A stretch of 40,043 nucleotides of DNA from DASSFZ01 sp036514635 (GCA_036514635.1 DATBWU010000095.1:1-40043); one strand, 5' to 3'. Positions 1 through 8,803 are shown, counted from the first letter of the stretch. Notes: generated from the letters alone by a model not told the origin. A program made the numbers and translations.

Positions 1-357
1 GGCGAAGGCGAGCCGGGGACGGTCGGGCTGCAGGCGCAGCGATAGACGCTCGACACAAGCGGCGCACAACGCCAGCGACAGCGCGCCGAGCGCGTACGTC
101 CACAATCGGTAATCGATATTCAATTTGTAGCCGGCGGCGACGAGCAGCGTCCACAGCGGCGAGGTCGATCCGGCGGAGGGCTGGCCGGGGACGTAGGCGA
201 GCTGGCCCGACTCGGCCAGGCTGCGCGCGTAGGTCTGGTGTATCCAGGCATCGTCGAGCGGAAAGCCGATCGTTCCGCCGAGCGCCGACAGGCCGACGTA
301 TACGGCGACGCTCGAACTGGCAAGCGCGGTGAAGAGCAGAAAGCGACGAGGTGGCAT
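1..357 (-). CDS. Polytopic membrane protein, GT-C glycosyltransferase-like (N-terminal fragment)
   Basis: The reverse strand is open from an ATG at 357 to the window edge (119 codons, no stop), so only the N-terminus is visible. It begins MPPRRFLLFTALASSS, a first membrane segment, followed by a loop containing PLDDAWIHQTYARSLAE and PSAGSTSPLWT, then further hydrophobic stretches. The acidic LDDAWIH loop after the first membrane helix is the layout of GT-C/PMT-type glycosyltransferases, which use polyprenyl-phosphate sugars on the outer face of the membrane. It lies 76 bp downstream of the DUF11 gene on the same strand, separated by an intrinsic terminator, so it is probably a separate transcription unit. 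The family call rests on the fragment alone; a related polytopic protein of unknown function is possible. Confidence 0.6.
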   Translation of the reverse strand, partial: MPPRRFLLFTALASSSVAVYVGLSALGGTIGFPLDDAWIHQTYARSLAESGQLAYVPGQPSAGSTSPLWTLLVAAGYKLNIDYRLWTYALGALSLALCAACVERLSLRLQPDRPRLAFA

Positions 358-363
358 GAGTCT

Positions 364-428
364 AAAAAGGTGACCGGCACTCCGAAGGCCCCCGAAGCGG
401 AGCGAAGGGGGTGGAGTGCCGGTCACCT
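364..428 (-). terminator. Intrinsic terminator of the DUF11 gene, built from the recurrent ACCGGCAC palindrome
   Basis: Arms at 368-383 and 413-428 are perfect 16-bp complements (AGGTGACCGGCACTCC), with an inner C-run/G-run stem. On the minus strand the hairpin is followed by TTTTT, just after the DUF11 stop codon at 434-436. The same GTGACCGGCAC core recurs at 19301-19329 and, slightly altered, at 39860-39892. Confidence 0.75.
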
Positions 429-433
429 CGAGA

Positions 434-3400
434 CTACCTGTTCTTCAACACGACCGGCAAGTAGGTCTTATTGCTCTGCACAGTGATGCTGACCGGTCCG
501 TAGACGTTGTTTTGTTCGTCGGCTTCGAGGATACGGCCATGCGCCGCCGAGCCGGAATACGGTTGACCGTCGCCCCAAAACGGATCGGCCTGCACGTACA
601 GCCACTTCACGCCACCCGCAAGCACAGCGTAGGTATAGGTGACGACCACGGTTTCGCCCGGAGCCAGGCCGACACCCGGCGCGGCTTTGATGATGCGATA
701 CAGGTCAAAGCGCGGACTGCCGCACGGGTTGTTCGTGTCCGGGCAAATACCCAGGTAGCGATCCGTCGGGCCTGTCGGCGGTGGGGCATTCGCCGGCTTG
801 ACGTACAAGTCGGCCCCGAACCAGCCGCCGGGATCGCTGAAACCGGGGATGGGCGCACCCTGAGTGGGATCGAGGCCCTGGTTCTTGAACGTGACGACGA
901 CGTTGAACAGCTGGCCTTCGCGCGGATTGGACGGCGAGACGTTCAGGCCGACGACGGCAATATCGGGGCCGCGAATCGTATCGATGTCGGTCGCCGTATT
1001 GTTCGCGGTGTTCTGCTCGAACGCCTCCGGCACGTCGAGCGGCGGCAGCGCGCCGATCCGCGCCGTGTTGGTGATGCCCAGATACTCTTCCGGGATGCCC
1101 GGGTCGATCGCCAGTGCGATCGTGACGAAGCCGCCGGCTCCGGCGGGCAGATCGCCGATCAGCCGCGTGTACACACCCGGCCCGACGAAGTTCCAATCCG
1201 GCGCATCGGCGACGAGATACGCATCGGGTGAGAAAGTGTCGGTCAGCACGACTTCGCGCGCCGTCAAGCCGAGCACGTTGCTCGTATTCGTATAACGAAT
1301 GGTGTACACCACCGTCCCGCCGATCGTGCCGGTCACCGATCCATCGCTCTTGGACACCTGCACGTCGTAGATCGGCTGCGCGACGACGACCGGCGCGGTC
1401 GGCCCGGTCGGATCGAAAACGAACGTGCCGGTCGATCCGTTCAGCTGGTTGTAGTACGTGCCGTCGCTCGCACCCGACGCGACGTGTGCGCGGAAGATCA
1501 TCGTCTTGGTCGAGTTGGGTGGGACGGTGATGCCCGCCCACACCAACTGCTGGCCGACGACTGCCGGATTCGGATCGGCGCTGATCATGCTCACGAAACT
1601 GACGTTGCTGGGCAGTGTGTCGGTGATGCGCGCGGCGTCCACGGCCTCGTCGAGGTCGGGATTGATCAGCGTGAGCGTGTAAGTCACGTCGCGCCCGGCG
1701 ATGACGGCTGTTGGATCGACTTGTTTGCTCAGGTTGAGCGTCGGGCGGCCGGACACGATCACCGGCGCGGTTGGGCCGGTCGGCGCGATGGACAACTGGT
1801 CGGCCCGGGCCGCGACGTTGTTGTAGTACGTGCCCGATGCCTGCGTGAGCGGGATGGTCACTCGGAAGATCATGCGCCGCGTCGCACCGTTCGGCACGCT
1901 GCTGAGCGTGAACACCAGCGGATTCGTCGAGGCCGGCGCGACGACATCGCCGCCGACCATCTGCTTGAAGGTAAAGCCGGTCGGCAGCGTGTCGGTGATG
2001 CGAACGTTACTAATGGCGTTGCCGGAGATGTTCACCAGTGTGATCGTGTACACTACGTCCTCGCCCGCAATCGCCGAGGGTTTATCCACTTCTTTGTTCA
2101 GTCCCGCGCCGGGCACGACGGTGACAGGTGCGCCGTTGTAGCTAGTGGGCCGGGTGAGGACCCAGCTGGCAGGCAACGTCGCCGTCATGTAGCCGGCATT
2201 CGGCGACGTGAAGATGTAATTCGGATAGGTTCCGACCTGCGTCTGAGTGCGGACGTTGAAGCGCAGGTTGATCGTCTTATCCAGGCCGATCGTCAGGTTG
2301 GTCCAGACCGGCGCGTGCGGATTGCTGATGTCCGGCGCCGGATCGCCCGATTGCATCGACACGAACGTCCACGGCTGGCCGGAGTCTGCGCCGGGCAAGG
2401 TCTCCGTGAAGCGGCCGACCGTGACGGTGTATGGCCCCTTGTTCGACAGGCTGATGTTGTACAGGAACGTGCCGAACGGGCCGACGCTAGTGGGCGAGGC
2501 CGTCTTGTTCACTTCCACGATTCCGCGCCGCACCTTGACGGTCAGCGCCGGATTGAGCCGGGGGATGCACAAGCGCGCGCTGCCGGGCACGCTGAAGGCC
2601 TTTACGTTGTTCGGGTAATTATCAGAGACGGTGATCGCCGCCGTCGCCCTGAACGACAGCGCCGCAGTACCGTTGGCCGGGATCGACTGGCCCTGCCAGA
2701 TCACGTAGGGCGGAATAGTTGAAACCGGCAGCGGAGTGCCGGGCACAATGTCCACGTAGGTGAACCCGGCCGGCAGCGTGTCGCTGACCGTGATATTATT
2801 GATCGTCGAGGAGGTGTTGTTGCTGAGCGTGATGGTGTACGTGATCACGTCGCCGGGCAGGCCGTTGGGCGGATTGGCAGACTTGTAGACTCTCGCCTGC
2901 GGATGAACCATGACCGAGGCAGCCGGTGCGGGGTTCACCCAGAAGCCGGTCAGGTCGGGATCGAGTGGGGCGATAATCTCCATGCCAAACGTGCCCGCCG
3001 CCTGTGGGTACGACTTGGGCAGGTTGTCGCACTCATAAGTTTCGGAAACGACCACGGGGAAGGTTGTTTGGTATGCGGATTGGCCGAGCAAATCGTTTGC
3101 GGGCAACACGTATGTGCCACCTGTCGAATCGAGATCGTCGGTGAAAATCGGGCTGTCGCCAAAGAAGAAGCCCAGCGGCAGGAAATCTGCAAAGTAATCC
3201 ATCGTTGCATCGACCGAGCCAACATTCCATTCTTTCACGGTATAGTTGATCGCCCCGCCCAGAATCACGCTGGAACGATCCACCGTCTTGTCGTAGCGGA
3301 AGGGCACTTCCACTGTGACCGGTGCGAGGTCGGTACGCTTCACGATGTACGTGTCCGGGCTGTAGCCTTCGATTGTGTTTCTACAGGTGGCATTCAGCCT

Positions 3401-5101
3401 GCCGAACACGACCACCTGGAACGTGCCGACCGTGAGCTGCGAATAGGGGCCGACGGTGAACGGCCCCCACGCGGCGCGATTGGTGGTCGTCGAGTAAGGC
3501 GGTGTGCCGCTCAGCATCTCGTCCCACCGGAAGGCGCAATCGGCATTGGTGGGCAGCGTATCGGTCAGGTAGATGTCGCGGATGGTCGTCGGCCCGGTGT
3601 TACTGATACTGAGCGTATAGGTCGCCGGGTAACTGAATGTCTGCTGCGACGGCGTCACGGTCTTGATGACGGTGATCTGCGGCACCACCTTCACCTTCAT
3701 TGGGTCGTCGTGGCTCCCATCGTTGGTGGCGATGACCACACCATTGGCACCGCCTTCCAGCTTATTCTGGTAAATCTTCTCGGGCTGATTGTCGTCGATC
3801 CGCATCTGCGGCGGCACGTAGGCGCGGAAGGCGAAGGTGTACACGCCCCAGCCCTGAATCTCCGGCAACTGCCAGGCGACGATCCGGCTGGTCTGCGACA
3901 CCTCGACCGGCGGCCCGCCGCCCCACGACAGCAATCCACTGTATTGAAATGTCTGCGTGGGGATATTGTTGTAGGTCGGCAGCGTGTCGGTCACGACCAT
4001 GTCGGAGACCGGGTCAGGGAACGGGTTGTAGACATACACGGTGTACGTGACGACGCGGTCGGGGAATGTCTTACTGATCGTCCCGGACTGCGGCGGCGGC
4101 GACTCGGTGAATGTGAATTTCTCGAAAGCGTCGTCTGTGTTAAAGCTGGCATTCTTGTCGCACAGCGCGAAGCGGACGAGTTCGCTTGACCACGCGCCGC
4201 AGTTGGTCGTGCCGTTGTTGATGGTCGAGTTGCCGACCACCGTCGGCGTGACGCGCGCCGTCAGCGTCACCCACGTCGTCCCGCTGACCGGCAGCGGATC
4301 GACCAGGTTCCAGTACACGGTACTGGTGGCCGGAAAGAAGGTGACCAGCCCCGGCGGGGAGGCCGTGTAGAACATCACACCGTTGGGCAATTTCTCGGTG
4401 ATGACAATGCCCGTCGCAGGCGTTGTGTTCACATCGGGGAGATTGTCCAGGCGGAAGGTGAACGTCACCAGTCGCCCGGCTCTCACCTTCGGGGCGCTCC
4501 CGCTCGGCGTGATCGTCTTAGTCAGTCGCAGCACCGGCCCGACGATCGTCGTATCGACGCGATCCGTGTTCACCGGCACACTGGTATTGGGCGCAGTGAC
4601 GACGACGCTGTTGCCTTCGATCTTGAAGATCGGAACATAGTTGGACGGATTATACGACGGCTGCCCGCCCGGCGAGATGACCATGTGCAGCGTGATCACG
4701 CCTCGCTCGCCGGGATTCATCGGCAGGAGGTTGAACTGCGCATACACGGGGAGCGTTTGCGTGGTGAACGTCGACGACGCCACGATAATGTCGCCGCCCC
4801 GAGCGTAGTCGCCGCTGTAAATCTGCGTATTCCAGAAGTCGGTGATGACCACGCCGTTAGCAAGGAAACTATCTGTATCATTGGTCACTTCGATGGTGTA
4901 CGTGATCAGGCTCCCGGCGAAGGCGGTGTTCGGGCCGGACTTGTCGATCTGGAGGGTATTGGTGGCGTCTGTCTCGCCGCGCGCCACCCGCATCGGCGCG
5001 AAGACCTGCATCAGCAGCACAATCAAGGCGCTCGCGCCGGCAATCGCCGCTGCGAGCCGCGTCCAACGTAAGGGGGTGGTTGGGGACTGGGGGGACTGCA
5101 T
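434..5101 (-). CDS. Giant exported surface protein: about ten DUF11 repeats, CARDB-like domain, Chloroflexota C-terminal tail
   Basis: 1555 aa. The start at 5101 is chosen because GGAGG lies 7 nt upstream and a signal peptide follows at once (basic stretch, hydrophobic AAAIAGASALIVLLM, probable cleavage after MRVARG). The body is about ten DUF11-type Ig-like repeats of roughly 120-140 aa, each with a TDTLP-like turn (for example ITDTLPTGFTF, ITDTLPSNVSF, VSDTLPAGFTY) and an opening strand containing VTYTI. From about residue 1378 the protein changes to a CARDB-like domain (PDIAVVGLNVSPSNPREG), then ends TYLPVVLKNR. That tail is frequent on secreted Chloroflexota proteins and may be an anchoring or export signal; this is family knowledge, not shown here. 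No LPxTG motif is visible, so a link to the sortase at 19804 is unsupported. Probable role: cell-surface or adhesive structure. Confidence 0.85.
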   Translation of the reverse strand: MQSPQSPTTPLRWTRLAAAIAGASALIVLLMQVFAPMRVARGETDATNTLQIDKSGPNTAFAGSLITYTIEVTNDTDSFLANGVVITDFWNTQIYSGDYARGGDIIVASSTFTTQTLPVYAQFNLLPMNPGERGVITLHMVISPGGQPSYNPSNYVPIFKIEGNSVVVTAPNTSVPVNTDRVDTTIVGPVLRLTKTITPSGSAPKVRAGRLVTFTFRLDNLPDVNTTPATGIVITEKLPNGVMFYTASPPGLVTFFPATSTVYWNLVDPLPVSGTTWVTLTARVTPTVVGNSTINNGTTNCGAWSSELVRFALCDKNASFNTDDAFEKFTFTESPPPQSGTISKTFPDRVVTYTVYVYNPFPDPVSDMVVTDTLPTYNNIPTQTFQYSGLLSWGGGPPVEVSQTSRIVAWQLPEIQGWGVYTFAFRAYVPPQMRIDDNQPEKIYQNKLEGGANGVVIATNDGSHDDPMKVKVVPQITVIKTVTPSQQTFSYPATYTLSISNTGPTTIRDIYLTDTLPTNADCAFRWDEMLSGTPPYSTTTNRAAWGPFTVGPYSQLTVGTFQVVVFGRLNATCRNTIEGYSPDTYIVKRTDLAPVTVEVPFRYDKTVDRSSVILGGAINYTVKEWNVGSVDATMDYFADFLPLGFFFGDSPIFTDDLDSTGGTYVLPANDLLGQSAYQTTFPVVVSETYECDNLPKSYPQAAGTFGMEIIAPLDPDLTGFWVNPAPAASVMVHPQARVYKSANPPNGLPGDVITYTITLSNNTSSTINNITVSDTLPAGFTYVDIVPGTPLPVSTIPPYVIWQGQSIPANGTAALSFRATAAITVSDNYPNNVKAFSVPGSARLCIPRLNPALTVKVRRGIVEVNKTASPTSVGPFGTFLYNISLSNKGPYTVTVGRFTETLPGADSGQPWTFVSMQSGDPAPDISNPHAPVWTNLTIGLDKTINLRFNVRTQTQVGTYPNYIFTSPNAGYMTATLPASWVLTRPTSYNGAPVTVVPGAGLNKEVDKPSAIAGEDVVYTITLVNISGNAISNVRITDTLPTGFTFKQMVGGDVVAPASTNPLVFTLSSVPNGATRRMIFRVTIPLTQASGTYYNNVAARADQLSIAPTGPTAPVIVSGRPTLNLSKQVDPTAVIAGRDVTYTLTLINPDLDEAVDAARITDTLPSNVSFVSMISADPNPAVVGQQLVWAGITVPPNSTKTMIFRAHVASGASDGTYYNQLNGSTGTFVFDPTGPTAPVVVAQPIYDVQVSKSDGSVTGTIGGTVVYTIRYTNTSNVLGLTAREVVLTDTFSPDAYLVADAPDWNFVGPGVYTRLIGDLPAGAGGFVTIALAIDPGIPEEYLGITNTARIGALPPLDVPEAFEQNTANNTATDIDTIRGPDIAVVGLNVSPSNPREGQLFNVVVTFKNQGLDPTQGAPIPGFSDPGGWFGADLYVKPANAPPPTGPTDRYLGICPDTNNPCGSPRFDLYRIIKAAPGVGLAPGETVVVTYTYAVLAGGVKWLYVQADPFWGDGQPYSGSAAHGRILEADEQNNVYGPVSITVQSNKTYLPVVLKNR

Positions 5102-5285
5102 CGCTCGCCTCCGTGGGGCCTGATGAGGACATGCTGCAGATAATATCGAACCGGCATCAACACTTGCCCACTCTGCGCCGTTCGCGGAGCGCAAGTCGCC
5201 ACGCCCTCGCGGTGAGACAGCAACGACTCAATAACGCCAACCAGTATAGGGAAATTGCGTCACGGGTGTCAATCGCCGATTGTCA

Positions 5286-6968
5286 CTACTTATGAGGCCA
5301 TACCGCAGATTCTACTGGCGTCATAACCTGCGGGAGGGTTTGCTGCTGATGAATCTCAAACAATAACGTGCCTGCGAGGGTTGCGCGAAGTTTGAGCCGC
5401 GCGTCCGACTGCGGGTCGGCATACAGCACGGCTAGCGGCACGGGCCGGTTCGAGTCGAGCACGAGCCACTGCGCGCCGAAGCGCTGCGCGGCCAACAGCA
5501 GCGTATCGACATCGCCGTTGGGGATCATAATCGACGGGTGGCCGGTGTGGTAGGTGAAGCCGGGCGGGTTGCCGGCCATGACGATCGAATCGGTGTCCCC
5601 CTGCCCGACCAGCCACGCGCCGACCTCGCGGTAGGCGGCGTCGGCCCGGCTCCAATCCGATCCGATCACGCGGCCCCACGCGATCGCCGCCGAGAAGATC
5701 GCGGCCAGCGCGACGAGGCTCACGCTGAACACGCGGTTCGCCGTCGCCGCAGTCCACGTCCGCCTCCGCCGCGCGACGACGCCGACGATCGTCTCCAGCC
5801 CGATCGGCGCGGCGGCGCACAGGAACGGCGTCAACGCCGCGCTCGAATGGAATAGCCCGCCGCGCTCGCCGACGAAGGTGAAGACGAGCGTCATCGCGAG
5901 GTAAAGCAGGACGAGATATCCGATCGCCGGGCGAAACAGCCGCTCACGCCGCAAGCGCCACAGCCCCACGGCCATCAGCGGCGCCAGGAATATCAATCCG
6001 TTCTCGGCGATCAGGTGCACCAGCCCCGACCACGCTGCGCCGAGTTTCGTCGCCACAATTCGATCGACGCCGCAACTCAACCAGTGACTCGCGTCAAGCG
6101 AGATGCCGAACGAGAACAACTCGTCATAGTTACACAGCCACAACGCGCGTGTGCCGGCGGGCGAGATCGGCGCGCCGACGACCGCCACGTTCCGCGCGAA
6201 CCACGGCAGCGTGATGACGAGGTATCCTGCCAAAACGGCAAGTAGGGAATGAAGAATGAAGAATGAAGAATGAAGAAAGCCGGAGCGCTTTTCTACATTC
6301 TGCCTTCTCAATTCTACATTCTTCATTCTCAATTCTACATTCTTCATTCTCAATTCTGCATTCTGCATTCTCAATTCTGCATTCGATAACAGCACAGGAA
6401 TCAGCAATAGCGCACCGTCCGCTCGCGTCAGATGCGCCAGGCCGGCACACACGCCGGCGGCGAACGATGCGCGCTTCGAGCGACCTGCGCCCGCCAGCAG
6501 CAACGCCAGCGACCCGAACACGGCGTACGGCGCGAAGCTCTCCGGCACACCCCAGAAGGGAACGTAAAAGCCGCTGAAGATCGCCAGCAGTGCAGCGATC
6601 CACGCCGCTCGCCGCTGCGAGGTCGCGCGCCGGGCGATCGTATACGCGATCAGGGGAACGAGCGAGGCGAGAAGGACAAAGGGAACTTGCGCAGCGTGAT
6701 AACTCGATCCAAAGATCGTCATCGACGCAGCGGCGAGGATCGACGGCAGAGGCATCCAGTACAGGTGGCTGGGACGCGGCAGCGAAGTGGGATCGTCGAG
6801 GTAATTCCACACATACGGCTCGGTGAATCCCAAGCCTTCAACCAGCCGCTGCGCGCCGACGGTGTAGTAGTACGCATCCATGTAGCCGGGATGTGACTGG
6901 AACGCAGCCACGGCCACGCGCGCGAGCAGGGCCAATACGAAGATCGCCGCCAGGTCACGTCGATCCAT
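5286..6968 (-). CDS. GT-C type membrane glycosyltransferase with in-frame heptamer-repeat insert
   Basis: 560 aa, polytopic. After the first membrane helix a loop reads HPGYMDAYYYTVGAQRL, with an acidic residue where PMT/ArnT-like GT-C enzymes bind the polyprenyl-phosphate sugar; SLPRPSHLYWMPLPS and GVPESFAPYAVFGSLALLL follow. The C-terminal soluble part (from about residue 440) is short. Residues about 195-241 are not a family feature: a 7-aa period (NAELRMQ, NAELRMK, NVELRMK, NVELRRQ) is encoded by heptanucleotide repeats at 6247-6384 and separates two hydrophobic stretches that would otherwise join (VLLS and LLAVLAGYLV). Donor and acceptor are unknown. It shares the strand with the DUF11 gene, 185 bp downstream, so surface glycosylation is a plausible but unproven theme. 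Confidence 0.7.
   Translation of the reverse strand: MDRRDLAAIFVLALLARVAVAAFQSHPGYMDAYYYTVGAQRLVEGLGFTEPYVWNYLDDPTSLPRPSHLYWMPLPSILAAASMTIFGSSYHAAQVPFVLLASLVPLIAYTIARRATSQRRAAWIAALLAIFSGFYVPFWGVPESFAPYAVFGSLALLLAGAGRSKRASFAAGVCAGLAHLTRADGALLLIPVLLSNAELRMQNAELRMKNVELRMKNVELRRQNVEKRSGFLHSSFFILHSLLAVLAGYLVITLPWFARNVAVVGAPISPAGTRALWLCNYDELFSFGISLDASHWLSCGVDRIVATKLGAAWSGLVHLIAENGLIFLAPLMAVGLWRLRRERLFRPAIGYLVLLYLAMTLVFTFVGERGGLFHSSAALTPFLCAAAPIGLETIVGVVARRRRTWTAATANRVFSVSLVALAAIFSAAIAWGRVIGSDWSRADAAYREVGAWLVGQGDTDSIVMAGNPPGFTYHTGHPSIMIPNGDVDTLLLAAQRFGAQWLVLDSNRPVPLAVLYADPQSDARLKLRATLAGTLLFEIHQQQTLPQVMTPVESAVWPHK
6247..6384. repeat. Heptanucleotide tandem repeat array, two inverted arms, inside a gene
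   Basis: The left part is GAATGAA repeated about four times. The right part is ATTCTAC/ATTCTTC/ATTCTCA/ATTCTGC units in the opposite polarity. A non-repeat core (GCCGGAGCGC) lies between, so the arms can pair. Length 138 bp is 46 codons, preserving the reading frame of the glycosyltransferase. The unit is the same as in the array at 21727-21886. Confidence 0.85.
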
Positions 6969-6982
6969 GATGGCGGCAATTT

Positions 6983-7009
6983 AACCACAAAGACACGAAG
7001 AAACAAAGC
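6983..7009. repeat. Single arm of the octamer hairpin family
   Basis: The sequence reads as 8-bp units ACCACAAA GACACGAA GAAACAAA, matching one arm of the hairpins at 8655-8746, 10404-10472 and 29848-29910. No second arm is seen here. It lies between the CopG/BrnA-like gene and the glycosyltransferase start. Confidence 0.5.
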
Positions 7010-7086
7010 AGATAGACCACACAGCAAAACGCGGATGAAGTCCACCCGCGTGCACCGACTCAATCGAGTTCACACGATCGCAACCA

Positions 7087-7350
7087 TCAGCTGGAGCCTA
7101 TCGATTCGCGTATATGCTCTATGAGCCAGGCGTTCACCAACGTCTCAACCGATACACCCTGGGTGCGTGCCCGCCGCGAAATCTCATCCATAACTTCCGG
7201 CAGAATCGCAATGCGAACAGCGCGCTTCTCGGGCGTCTCAAAACGGAACCATTGGCCGTCATCCTCCATCCAATCAGCCGTGTCGAGGTTGTCCCAGAAG
7301 GTCGCCTCTTCCTCGTAAGTCTTGAATTCTGGCAGTCTCAAGTCAGTCAT
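7087..7350 (-). CDS. brnA: CopG/BrnA-type antitoxin
   Basis: 87 aa. The N-terminus (LPEFKTYEEEATFWDNLDTADWMED) is the conserved acidic/aromatic segment of CopG-type antitoxins of BrnT-family toxins. The C-terminal half (RAVRIAILPEVMDEISRRARTQGVSVETLVNAWLIEHI) has the beta strand plus two helices of a ribbon-helix-helix DNA-binding domain. The start ATG overlaps the toxin stop codon by 4 bp, the usual toxin-first order of brnTA operons, and suggests translational coupling. By family knowledge the protein neutralises the upstream RNase and represses the shared promoter. The symbol is by analogy. Confidence 0.75.
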   Translation of the reverse strand: MTDLRLPEFKTYEEEATFWDNLDTADWMEDDGQWFRFETPEKRAVRIAILPEVMDEISRRARTQGVSVETLVNAWLIEHIRESIGSS

Positions 7351-7619
7351 CGCCGTAACCTCCGATAGCCTCGCTTCTCGCCCTCGCTCATATCGCGCGC
7401 CGTAACAGGTCGAAATTGCGTACCCTCAGAATGCTCTAGAACGACAAACAAATAACGGCCGGCAGTCGTCTGGCCGTAAAGACGATAACGATTGCGTCCC
7501 TCACGGTGGGCTAAATGCAGCGGATCCTCACAAACTTCCCAAACCTCCTCTGGCCTGACATTGTGTCGAGCGATATGCTCAACCCGATAATCGTCCCAAA
7601 CCAGACCCTCGATTCGCAT
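7347..7619 (-). CDS. brnT: BrnT-family RNase toxin
   Basis: 90 aa. It opens GLVWDDYRVEHIARHNVRPEEVWEV, matching the BrnT pattern of W-D followed by I-x-x-H-x-V-x-x-E-E. It ends FRPVTARDMSEGEKRGYRR, matching the conserved I/V-x-A-R-x-M-x-x-x-E-x-x-x-Y motif of this RelE/barnase-like fold. The family cleaves RNA under stress and is held inactive by the antitoxin encoded next. A TGCTATAAT extended -10 box sits just upstream. Confidence 0.8.
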   Translation of the reverse strand: MRIEGLVWDDYRVEHIARHNVRPEEVWEVCEDPLHLAHREGRNRYRLYGQTTAGRYLFVVLEHSEGTQFRPVTARDMSEGEKRGYRRLRR

Positions 7620-7639
7620 ATCGCGCTTATCCCGTCACG

Positions 7640-7648
7640 ATTATAGCA
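7640..7648 (-). promoter_or_regulatory. Extended -10 promoter element of brnTA
   Basis: On the minus strand TGC TATAAT lies about 20 nt before the brnT start. No convincing -35 box is present at 16-18 bp, consistent with an extended -10 promoter. It sits between the hydrolase stop (7666) and brnT. Confidence 0.5.
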
Positions 7649-7665
7649 TGGCCTTCAATAACCGC

Positions 7666-8568
7666 CTACTTCTCCAGCAGCGCCTGCTCGAAAAACGCGA
7701 CGATGCGCGCTTCGAACTCGCGCGGCCGGGCCAGCCACGTCCCGGCGTGACCCGCCTCGGGGATCTCCCACAGCATCTTCGGCGCGCCGGCGGCGGCGAA
7801 ATAGCGCCGCAGCGTGTCGCGCTCCAGACTCTGCCCCGCGCCGGAGATGAACAGGATCGGTCGAGGCGCGATGTCATCGACTACGTCGATCATCGCCGCG
7901 CTCAACACGCCGCTCGCCTCGAGTGACTTAAACGTCATCCAACGATACGGGACTATCGCCAGGTCTTGCACACTCCCTGGTGGGGGGAAATCGGCGAAAC
8001 CGGCATGACCCAGCCCGTCGAGGACCAGGGCCTTGATGTCATCATCCTGCGCAGCCGCCTGCGTGATGACAATCGCGCCCAGCGAAAGACCAGCCGCGCC
8101 AATGCGACGGGGATCGACATCGTCCCGATTTCGCAGGTAAGCCAATGCGGCGAGCGCGTCGGTTCCGGCGTATGAGATTGCCTCGCCCTCGCTTTCGCCG
8201 TGAGCGCGAAGGTCGAAGAGCAGCACGCCCAACCCGCGCCGGGCCAGCGCAGCAGCCTGATCGAGTTGTCCGATGCCGATCCGGTTCCCACCCAATCCAT
8301 GCGCGATCATCACGGCGGCCCCGCCGCGCGATGCGATGTACCAGCCGCGCAACGTCAGGCCGTCACTCGTCTCGAACGACACATCCTCATAAGCCAGACC
8401 GGCATCGGCCGGGGTGACGCAGCACACAGGCGCGCGCCGTGGATGGATCGTGTAACCCGCGTAAGCAATAGGCAGGACGATGTAGAAGAGGCAGAGCAAC
8501 ACCGCCGCAAGTTCAATCACACCTGCCCGGATCAGGTTGTACCAATAGCGCCGATCGCGTCGCCGCAT
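7666..8568 (-). CDS. Alpha/beta hydrolase with N-terminal membrane anchor
   Basis: 300 aa. Residues about 11-37 form a hydrophobic segment (LAAVLLCLFYIVLPIAYAGY) acting as signal anchor. The hydrolase core starts near residue 60: VSFETSDGLTLRGWYIAS, oxyanion-hole region VMIAHGLGGN, nucleophile elbow GLSLGA (Ser) and C-terminal EAGHAGTW (His). The usual acid before the last strand is not obvious: where many members have GxxD this one reads ISGAGQSLERD, so the acid may be the Glu or Asp of LERD. The protein probably works at the extracytoplasmic face; the substrate cannot be predicted. Same strand as brnTA but with no sign of shared function. Confidence 0.75.
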   Translation of the reverse strand: MRRRDRRYWYNLIRAGVIELAAVLLCLFYIVLPIAYAGYTIHPRRAPVCCVTPADAGLAYEDVSFETSDGLTLRGWYIASRGGAAVMIAHGLGGNRIGIGQLDQAAALARRGLGVLLFDLRAHGESEGEAISYAGTDALAALAYLRNRDDVDPRRIGAAGLSLGAIVITQAAAQDDDIKALVLDGLGHAGFADFPPPGSVQDLAIVPYRWMTFKSLEASGVLSAAMIDVVDDIAPRPILFISGAGQSLERDTLRRYFAAAGAPKMLWEIPEAGHAGTWLARPREFEARIVAFFEQALLEK

Positions 8569-8577
8569 ACGGTTGCC

Positions 8578-8612
8578 AACCGCGAAGACCCCAAGACACG
8601 GAGATACACAAA
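8578..8612. repeat. Single arm of the octamer hairpin family
   Basis: Units ACCGCGAA GACCCCAA GACACGG occur directly upstream of the hydrolase start. Together with the hairpin at 8655-8746 and the element at 8804-8975 this fills the 410-bp gene-free stretch 8569-8978; nothing coding is seen there. Confidence 0.5.
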
Positions 8613-8654
8613 TTAGGACCTAACCCGGGCAAGTTCGGAACCCAACAGGAATAA

Positions 8655-8746
8655 AACCACAGAGGCACGGAGACACGGAGAAAACTGAAAGGCAAAACCT
8701 CTGTGTCCTCCGTCCCACAGGGAGGCTGCGCACTGTCTCCGTGGTT
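8655..8746. repeat. Octamer hairpin with two inverted arms
   Basis: The left arm AACCACAGAGGCACGGAG is mirrored on the right by CTCTGTGTCCTCCGT and CTCCGTGGTT. The right arm is split by about 20 bp (around 8713-8733) containing CCCACAGGGAGG. The same family with other bases occurs at 10404-10472 and 29848-29910. Confidence 0.65.
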
Positions 8747-8803
8747 AAATCTTTGCACAAACAGCGAGTTCCCGCTGGTAAGGTTCTTGGTGGTTATCAG
8801 GTT

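Noticed and set aside
1484..2722. 412-aa plus-strand ORF opposite the DUF11 gene
   Set aside because: Arg/Asp/Gly-rich translation with no motif, lying entirely within the real gene.
434..5101. DUF11 protein as substrate of the sortase at 19804
   Set aside because: No LPxTG-like motif plus hydrophobic tail at the C-terminus, and the genes are 15 kb apart.
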